NCBI GenBank assembly: GCA_023251195.1
Contig: JAHEZG010000205.1
Span: forward strand, 1 to 7,228
Reading direction: 5' to 3'
Source: Chitinophagaceae bacterium
Lineage (GTDB): Bacteria > Bacteroidota > Bacteroidia > Chitinophagales > UBA10324
DNA: 7,228 bases
Shown: one piece after another, positions 1-5,057 of the stretch
Numbering within the stretch: the first letter of the stretch is position 1
Layout: the number at the start of each line of letters is the position of its first letter
Notes under the pieces: generated by a model
The model's input: only the letters and a program-made list of their open reading frames with translations
Databases searched by the model: none
Told to the model about the DNA's origin: nothing
Translations under genes and position numbers: made by a program

Positions 1-1025
1 ACGGAATGGCTGAATTAGTAAGTGATAGTTTGAAATATAATTACGATATGCTGCCAATTTCTACGATGTCATCAGTGTCAGTCTTTAAAGATACCCTTTT
101 CATTGCTGGTTCATTCGACCATATAAGTTATGTCCCTGCAAAAAAAATAGCCAAATTTGTAGACAACAGTTTTTCATCCTTTGCTCCAGTAGGCACAAAG
201 TGGTGGTTCAATAGCAGTGATACTGCTAATAAATATTACGAGATAGCAAGAGATACCTTTGTAATGCACACAGCAAACTACTATGGTTACAACTGCCGCA
301 AAATAACAGGGGAGCAACACCATCATGACAGCACTGTAACACCACTGCAACCGCTGTATGTGTTCGGAGATACAAGCAGGGTAATGTATTACAATAATTA
401 CCGTGGCCGATTTGTGCCGCTGTATAATTTTAATGTAAGCACGGGAGATACACTTACTTACTACACTCCACAGCCACAAACCGCAAGCGATACCACTTTC
501 AGAGTGGTGGTTGATAGCATCACTATGTTAAATGTGCAAGGCACCAACTACAAAAGAGTTTGGAGCACTCCATTAGATGGTTGGAGCTTTGGTAATGATG
601 GGTATGTGCAGTTGGTTGGGGGCATGGGTAGCATGTTGCCGCAACCAATTAATTATTACAACACCGAAGGGCCGCTGCGCTGCTATGAAGATACAAGTGT
701 GTTTTATCATTACCTTGTAAATGTTAATTGTGAACAGTTAGATACAACAACTGGAATCAGTGAACAGTTAACAATGAACAGTTATCAGTTAACAGTTAGT
801 TCGCTGAATGAAAATAGCATTGCAATATCTATTTTAATCTCTCGCAGCACACCCGCTGAGTTGCTTATTTATAATATGCAGGGGCAACTGATGTCAAGCA
901 AAAACATTTCATTGCGCGCCGGAGAAAATCATTTTACTGCACCAACTCCGTATGCACAAGGCATGTACCTGTTGCAGGTGCGAACAAAGAGTGAGGTTAG
1001 GAATGTGAAATTTGTGAGGGAGTAA
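1..1025 (+). CDS. T9SS type A sorting domain protein, 5'-truncated
   Basis: This is the C-terminal part of a secreted or cell-surface protein. The frame is open to the window edge and the first Met codon (position 6) lies inside a folded region, so the true start is upstream. Residues are numbered from that Met. Residues 1-60 look like one beta-propeller-like repeat (LFIAGSFDHISYVPAKKIAKF, the 'G.F..i...pa..IA.w' pattern). Residues 63-247 open with GTKWWF and resemble the all-beta region often found before the sorting signal in Bacteroidota secreted proteins. Residues 253-264 are a linker encoded by heptamer repeats. About residues 268-339 form the sorting domain, with LLIYNMQGQLM, then a GMYLLQV strand and the ending VRNVKFVRE. 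In this family that domain directs T9SS export and is normally removed or used for anchoring. The usual Y-P-N-P start of the domain is not visible. The sorting call is solid; the function of the ectodomain is unknown. Confidence 0.88.
   Translation, partial: GMAELVSDSLKYNYDMLPISTMSSVSVFKDTLFIAGSFDHISYVPAKKIAKFVDNSFSSFAPVGTKWWFNSSDTANKYYEIARDTFVMHTANYYGYNCRKITGEQHHHDSTVTPLQPLYVFGDTSRVMYYNNYRGRFVPLYNFNVSTGDTLTYYTPQPQTASDTTFRVVVDSITMLNVQGTNYKRVWSTPLDGWSFGNDGYVQLVGGMGSMLPQPINYYNTEGPLRCYEDTSVFYHYLVNVNCEQLDTTTGISEQLTMNSYQLTVSSLNENSIAISILISRSTPAELLIYNMQGQLMSSKNISLRAGENHFTAPTPYAQGMYLLQVRTKSEVRNVKFVRE
763..797 (+). repeat. Heptamer tandem repeat array inside the T9SS gene
   Basis: Five consecutive 7-bp units read AACAGTT, AACAATG, AACAGTT, ATCAGTT, AACAGTT. 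A separate 11-bp direct repeat, GTGAACAGTTA, occurs at 730-740 and 760-770, linking the array to a further upstream AACAGTT at 733. The array encodes the hydrophilic linker EQLTMNSYQLTVSS between ectodomain and sorting domain, where the 7-residue pattern QLTxxSx repeats because seven codons span three units. Short heptamer tandem repeats are known in cyanobacteria (STRR sequences) and I believe similar ones occur in Bacteroidota. That this is a mobile or slippage-made array is inference. Confidence 0.75.
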
Positions 1026-1060
1026 TTGATAATGGATACTGGATACTGGATAATTGAAAT
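1026..1060 (+). repeat. Heptamer tandem repeat array just after the T9SS stop codon
   Basis: Directly after the TAA stop come five 7-bp units: TTGATAA, TGGATAC, TGGATAC, TGGATAA, TTGAAAT. Units two to four are nearly identical and the outer two are diverged. Read on the minus strand the units become TTATCAA, TTATCCA and GTATCCA, which resemble the rotated units TTATCAG and TTAACAG of the array inside the gene. The two arrays may therefore belong to one repeat family in opposite orientations. The units are short and AT-rich, so this relation is tentative. Confidence 0.65.
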
Positions 1061-1169
1061 CATTGCTGTATAAAAAAATCGAGCAGGTGAAAACTGTTTA
1101 ATCAATTTTTGTCATTCATTTATTGTTGCTCCGGGTTAGGGATTGAACTGAAAATCCTTTTGTTTGTTT

Positions 1170-1295
1170 CTTCGATAAACTCAGAATTGTTAGCATCCCG
1201 CTTTGCTCAAACAAAAGATTGTAAGGGAAAGCCCGCCTTTTTTTGTATTCAAAAAAAGAACCCCATACTCTTCGACAACACTTCGATAAACTCAG
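1170..1295. repeat. Pair of 15-bp direct repeats of a dispersed-repeat type
   Basis: CTTCGATAAACTCAG occurs exactly at 1170-1184 and again at 1281-1295, 111 bp apart in the same orientation. A partial third copy, CTTCGACAA, lies at 1270-1278. The second copy continues into TGTGACA and can fold weakly through ACACT (1278-1282) and AGTGT (1294-1298). From general knowledge this matches the widespread intergenic element whose common form reads CTTCGACAAGCTCAGTGTGACA and whose complement translates as VTLSLSK. The copies here carry small changes from that form, as expected of an ageing element. Whether the 126 bp forms a single non-autonomous unit is inference. Confidence 0.65.
1237..1258. repeat. 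Perfect AT-rich stem-loop within the repeat-flanked spacer
   Basis: CTTTTTTTG (1237-1245) and CAAAAAAAG (1250-1258) are exact reverse complements around a 4-nt TATT loop. Seven of the nine pairs are A-T and no T-run follows the 3' arm on the plus strand, so this is not a convincing intrinsic terminator. It lies between the two CTTCGATAAACTCAG copies and may be part of the same element. Confidence 0.6.
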
Positions 1296-1393
1296 TGTGA
1301 CATTGATAAGGATGAAAGAGAGTGATAGAAACAAATTTCTGATTTTTAATAACAATAATTTAAAGTCCGGCAAAAACTATTGTTGGTTTCGTT

Positions 1394-1401
1394 TACCTTT
1401 G
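1394..1401 (+). promoter_or_regulatory. Possible pyrG promoter -7 box (TAnnTTTG)
   Basis: TACCTTTG matches the Bacteroidota -7 consensus TAnnTTTG exactly and ends 29 nt before the pyrG ATG, giving a plausible short leader. No TTTG/TTG element sits at the expected -33 spacing. The same kind of 8-mer also occurs inside genes (for example at 254, 1442 and 5260), so a chance match is quite possible. Confidence 0.3.
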
Positions 1402-1430
1402 AAGCCCGTAACTAATAATTACACTTACGC

Positions 1431-3086
1431 ATGACTAAATATATTTTTGTTACGGGGGGCGTTACTTCATCATTAGGAAAAGGAATCATTTCGGCTTCGC
1501 TCGCCAAGTTGTTACAAGCCCGTGGATTTACTGTTACCATTCAAAAATTTGACCCTTACATAAATGTTGACCCGGGCACGCTTAACCCATATGAACACGG
1601 CGAATGTTATGTTACCGATGATGGCGCTGAAACAGATTTAGACCTCGGGCATTACGAGCGTTTTTTAAACACTCCAACATCACAGGCAAACAATGTAACT
1701 ACCGGTCGCATTTATCAAACCGTGATTAACAAGGAGCGCGAAGGTGCTTACTTGGGTAAAACAGTACAGGTGGTTCCACACATTACTGATGAAATAAAAC
1801 GGCGCATGATGTTGCTGGGCGACCAGGGGAATTTCGACATTATTATTACTGAAATAGGTGGAACAGTGGGCGACATTGAATCGCTGCCATACATTGAAGC
1901 AGTGCGCCAAATAAAATGGGAATTGGGTAGCAGCACTTGTTTGGTCATTCATTTAACACTTATCCCCTATTTAAAAGCTGCGAAAGAATTAAAAACAAAA
2001 CCTACACAACACTCGGTTAAAGAATTATTGGAATTGGGAGTGCAGCCTGATATTTTAGTTTGCCGAACAGAGTATCCGTTGAATGCAGAGTTGCGCCGTA
2101 AGGTTGCGCTTTTCTGTAATGTAACTACCAATGCTGTTGTGGAGAGTATTGATGCTGATTCTATTTACGATGTTCCGCTCTTGATGTTGAAAGAGAAACT
2201 GGATAAAACAGTGATGGGTAAACTGAAACTGATTTCGAAGGAAGAACCTCACCTTGAAAAGTGGAAAGAGTTTTTAGGCAAACTGAAAAACCCGACATCG
2301 GATGTTCGCATCGGGTTGGTTGGAAAATATGTGGAGTTGCAGGATGCCTATAAATCTATACTGGAATCTTTCATTCATGCAGGTGCTTACAACGAAACAA
2401 AAGTGAATATTGATTTTATTCCGGCTGAACATGTAAATGAAGCTAATGTGCAACACTTACTTGGAAAGTTAGATGGGGTGTTAGTGGCTCCCGGTTTTGG
2501 TGAGCGTGGTTTTGAAGGAAAATTAGCCGCTATAAAATATGTGCGCGAAAACAATATTCCGTTCTTCGGAATTTGTTTGGGTATGCAGGCATGCGTGGTT
2601 GAGTTTGCACGAAATGTTTTGGGTTGGAAGGAAGCGAATACTACAGAGTGTGACCCGAACACTCCGTATCCGGTGATTGATTTAATGGAGGAGCAAAAGA
2701 AAATTACTGCGAAGGGCGCAACCATGCGATTGGGTGCATACAATTGCCACATTAAAAAAAGTTCGAAGTCGTATGTTGCATATAACAACACTGATATTAC
2801 TGAACGGCACCGTCATCGTTGGGAAATGAATAACAAATACATTGCAGATTTTGAAAATGCCGGATTGATGATGATGGGAACTAATACCGAAAGCGGGTTA
2901 GTTGAAATTGTAGAGCTGAAAAAACATCCCTACTTTATTGGTGTGCAATTTCATCCTGAATTAAAAAGTACAGTTGACAATCCTCATCCGCTATTTATGC
3001 GGTTTATTCAAGCAGCCAAAGAGCATAAACAAAAACCTTTGAATGGTTCGAATAACCGAACCGAAAATGTATCTGTTTATTCATAA
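1431..3086 (+). CDS. pyrG: CTP synthase (glutamine-hydrolysing)
   Basis: The cytosolic enzyme converts UTP, ATP and glutamine to CTP, the last step of de novo pyrimidine nucleotide synthesis. At 551 residues it is about the usual family length and complete. The synthetase domain (about 1-270) opens with the P-loop-like VTGGVTSSLGKG with Lys17, then KFDPYINVDPGT, and DGAETDLDLGHYERF with metal-binding Asp71. IGGTVGDIESLP follows with Glu141, then KTKPTQHSVKELLELG. The class I glutamine amidotransferase domain starts near residue 292 (IGLVGKYVEL). It has the nucleophile Cys382 in GICLGMQ and the catalytic pair His508/Glu510 in FHPE. All key residues are present. The last 20 or so residues form a polar Asn/Ser-rich tail. 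The ATG is fixed by the conserved N-terminus MTKYIFVTGG. yidC follows 39 bp downstream; from memory this adjacency recurs in Bacteroidota. Confidence 0.98.
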   Translation: MTKYIFVTGGVTSSLGKGIISASLAKLLQARGFTVTIQKFDPYINVDPGTLNPYEHGECYVTDDGAETDLDLGHYERFLNTPTSQANNVTTGRIYQTVINKEREGAYLGKTVQVVPHITDEIKRRMMLLGDQGNFDIIITEIGGTVGDIESLPYIEAVRQIKWELGSSTCLVIHLTLIPYLKAAKELKTKPTQHSVKELLELGVQPDILVCRTEYPLNAELRRKVALFCNVTTNAVVESIDADSIYDVPLLMLKEKLDKTVMGKLKLISKEEPHLEKWKEFLGKLKNPTSDVRIGLVGKYVELQDAYKSILESFIHAGAYNETKVNIDFIPAEHVNEANVQHLLGKLDGVLVAPGFGERGFEGKLAAIKYVRENNIPFFGICLGMQACVVEFARNVLGWKEANTTECDPNTPYPVIDLMEEQKKITAKGATMRLGAYNCHIKKSSKSYVAYNNTDITERHRHRWEMNNKYIADFENAGLMMMGTNTESGLVEIVELKKHPYFIGVQFHPELKSTVDNPHPLFMRFIQAAKEHKQKPLNGSNNRTENVSVYS

Positions 3087-3091
3087 GTTTG
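3084..3091 (+). promoter_or_regulatory. Possible yidC promoter -7 box overlapping the pyrG stop codon
   Basis: TAAGTTTG fits TAnnTTTG exactly. Its first three bases are the pyrG stop codon, and it ends 34 nt before the yidC ATG. This is close to the spacing seen at pyrG and would give yidC its own promoter in addition to any readthrough. A TTG at the right distance for a -33 element is lacking. The A-rich leader that follows fits Bacteroidota initiation regions, which often lack Shine-Dalgarno sites. Confidence 0.28.
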
Positions 3092-3125
3092 CGCCCCCTA
3101 TTAAAAAAAGAAGTTAAAAAATTAA

Positions 3126-4994
3126 ATGGATAAGAATACGATTATCGGCCTGGTGCTGATTGGTGCATTGTTATTAGTCTGGAGTATTTACAACCAACCC
3201 ACCAAGGAACAATTAGCGTTTCAGAAACATGTTCAGGATTCCATTGAACTCGTAAACCAGAAAGCGCAAAAAGAAGAAACTGCAAAAGCAGCAGGTGCGC
3301 AAAAAACCACTTCAGAACTTACGGCAACTGATACAACTAAGCAACAAGTTGCTGTTGTGAATGCAGGGTATTTTTCTGACAGCACAACCAAGCACGAAGA
3401 TTTTCTGACACTTGAAAATGATGTACTTAAAGTTACGCTCACCAATAAAGGCGGCAGGGTTTATTCAGTTGAATTAAAAAAATATAAAACGCACGAAGGC
3501 AAAAGCATGGTGCTATTTGAAAGCACCAGTTCTGATTTTTCTTATGTTTTCTTTTCAGGCACCAACCAGATAAACACCGGCGACATTTATTTTAAAACCG
3601 AAAACAAATCGGTGCTGCTAACCGGAAAAGATTCATCAAGTATTCAATACCGTGCTTACCTCAGTGCTGATAAATACATAGAGCAGACCTATACCATTCG
3701 CCCCGGTTCATATATGATCGGGTACAACTTAAACTTAAAAGGACTCGACAGCATTATTACTCAGAACAATCAATTCATCACACTGCTTTGGAAACAACGA
3801 TTGTTAAATGGCGAACACACCATCACCGACAATAAAAATTATTCTTCTGTCTATTTTAAATATCCAAACGAAAATGCAAGCAGTCTTTCACTCACTGCCG
3901 AATCAACCGAAAAATTCCCTGCTGTTTTAGAATGGATTTCTTTCAAACAGCACTTTTTTAATTCGGCCATAATTGCGCCTAAAATTTTTGAACAAGGAAA
4001 TACTAAAGTCACACTCGATACCGGCAATGTGTATGTAAAAACCATGACCGCCGAATTGGTAATGCCGTACATACACAACAAAGAGAATTCGTATGCAATG
4101 AATTTTTATTTTGGTCCGAACCATTATCAAAGCCTGCGCAAATTCGGAATTGGGCTCGAACAAATTGTTCCTTTAGGCTGGGGAATCTTTTCATGGTTTG
4201 CCACACCCATCAATAAATATTTTATTCTTCCGCTGTTCAATTTGCTCAATGATTTTATCGGCAACTACGGAATCATTATTCTGATAATGACTTTACTTAT
4301 TCGCGGTATCACCTTGCCACTCACTTACAAGTCAATGGTATCGGCTGCTAAAATGAAAGTGTTGAAACCGGAGATTGATGAACTGAAAGAAAAATACAAA
4401 GACGACCAGGGAAAATTCGGACAGGAACAAATGAAACTGTTTGGCAAAGCCGGTGTAAATCCTTTGGGCGGTTGCTTGCCATTGCTCATACAAATTCCAA
4501 TTCTTACTGCCATGTACAGTTTGTTCCCCAATGCAATTGAGTTGCGTATGCAGCCATTCCTGTGGGCAAAAGATTTATCTTCTTACGACAGCATCTGGAA
4601 TTTCCCCAATCATTTTTCACTGCCTTTTTATGGTGATCATGTGAGTTTGTTTACACTACTCATGACTGTAACACAAATCATCATGGCGGTTTACACCAGC
4701 CAAATGAACAATGTAACCGGGCAAATGAAATGGATGCAATACATCTTCCCAGTTATGTTGCTCGGTATATTCAACAATTTACCGGCTGCCCTCACCTACT
4801 ACTACTTCCTGTTCAATCTGTTTTCAATAATTATGCAATGGGGCGTTCAGAAATACATGATCGACGAGAAAGCTATTCACGCCCAAATTCAGGAAAACAA
4901 AAAGAAGACTCCCAAAAAATCGGGCTTCATGGCGCGGTTGGAAGACATGCAGAAAAAACAACGAACTGCTCAAAGAGACAGAATGAAAAAATAA
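3126..4994 (+). CDS. yidC: Membrane protein insertase YidC
   Basis: YidC/Oxa1 proteins insert and fold inner-membrane proteins, alone or with SecYEG. This one has 622 residues, longer than the E. coli protein but within what Bacteroidota usually show. An N-terminal membrane anchor (about 5-23) is followed by a Lys/Gln/Thr-rich linker and a large periplasmic beta domain (about 85-345). The 60-kDa inner membrane core follows. YGIIILIMTLLIRGITLPL carries the conserved groove Arg393. A charged cytoplasmic hairpin (KMKVLKPEIDELKEKYKDD) follows, then NPLGGCLPLLIQIPI near 445-459 and two or three further membrane helices between about 505 and 570. The tail (about 580-622) is strongly basic (KKKTPKKSGF and KKQRTAQRDRMKK), a trait linked to ribosome contact in this family. 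The chosen ATG sits directly before the anchor. The protein appears intact. Confidence 0.97.
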   Translation: MDKNTIIGLVLIGALLLVWSIYNQPTKEQLAFQKHVQDSIELVNQKAQKEETAKAAGAQKTTSELTATDTTKQQVAVVNAGYFSDSTTKHEDFLTLENDVLKVTLTNKGGRVYSVELKKYKTHEGKSMVLFESTSSDFSYVFFSGTNQINTGDIYFKTENKSVLLTGKDSSSIQYRAYLSADKYIEQTYTIRPGSYMIGYNLNLKGLDSIITQNNQFITLLWKQRLLNGEHTITDNKNYSSVYFKYPNENASSLSLTAESTEKFPAVLEWISFKQHFFNSAIIAPKIFEQGNTKVTLDTGNVYVKTMTAELVMPYIHNKENSYAMNFYFGPNHYQSLRKFGIGLEQIVPLGWGIFSWFATPINKYFILPLFNLLNDFIGNYGIIILIMTLLIRGITLPLTYKSMVSAAKMKVLKPEIDELKEKYKDDQGKFGQEQMKLFGKAGVNPLGGCLPLLIQIPILTAMYSLFPNAIELRMQPFLWAKDLSSYDSIWNFPNHFSLPFYGDHVSLFTLLMTVTQIIMAVYTSQMNNVTGQMKWMQYIFPVMLLGIFNNLPAALTYYYFLFNLFSIIMQWGVQKYMIDEKAIHAQIQENKKKTPKKSGFMARLEDMQKKQRTAQRDRMKK

Positions 4995-5025
4995 TTTCTG
5001 TTTTAGTTTTTCCTTTTCTGTTTAC

Positions 5026-5057
5026 CTTGTTCGAAGAATATTTCTTCGATGCACAAG
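5026..5057 (+). promoter_or_regulatory. Inverted repeat covering the comEC start codon
   Basis: TCGAAGAA (5031-5038) and TTCTTCGA (5042-5049) are perfect complements around a 3-nt TAT loop. Outside them CTTGT (5026-5030) and ACAAG (5053-5057) also pair, leaving a 3-nt bulge TGC. The A of the comEC ATG (5049) closes the inner stem and the U and G fall in the bulge, so the folded RNA would occlude initiation. It could equally be a DNA operator site. No T-run follows, so a terminator is unlikely. The pairing is seen directly; a regulatory role is inference. Confidence 0.45.

Larger units (their letters stand above)
1026..1430. other. Intergenic spacer upstream of pyrG
   Basis: This 405-bp stretch separates the T9SS gene from pyrG. 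I see no credible gene in it. Short open frames on both strands have no recognisable domain, and the minus-strand one contains LSLSK twice, the typical translation of the dispersed repeat found here. The spacer holds a heptamer array (1026-1060), two copies of a 15-bp repeat core (1170 and 1281), a perfect AT stem-loop (1237-1258) and a possible pyrG promoter box (1394). No GC-rich terminator followed by a T-run is evident after the T9SS gene. Confidence 0.7.

Noticed and set aside
763..797. CRISPR-like array
   Set aside because: The units are 7 bp with no spacers, so this is a simple tandem repeat within a gene.
1109..1434. Short open frames on both strands in the spacer before pyrG (about 63-85 residues)
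   Set aside because: They have no recognisable domain, overlap each other, and the minus-strand one contains LSLSK twice, a translation signature of the dispersed repeat. The last plus-strand one runs into the pyrG start in another frame.
2387..2791. 134-residue minus-strand open frame opposite the pyrG amidotransferase domain
   Set aside because: It lies wholly within strongly conserved pyrG coding sequence and has no recognisable motif.
3045..3062. GGTTCG / CGAACC inverted repeat near the end of pyrG as a terminator
   Set aside because: The stem is only 6 bp with a 6-nt loop, lies inside coding sequence, and no T-run follows.
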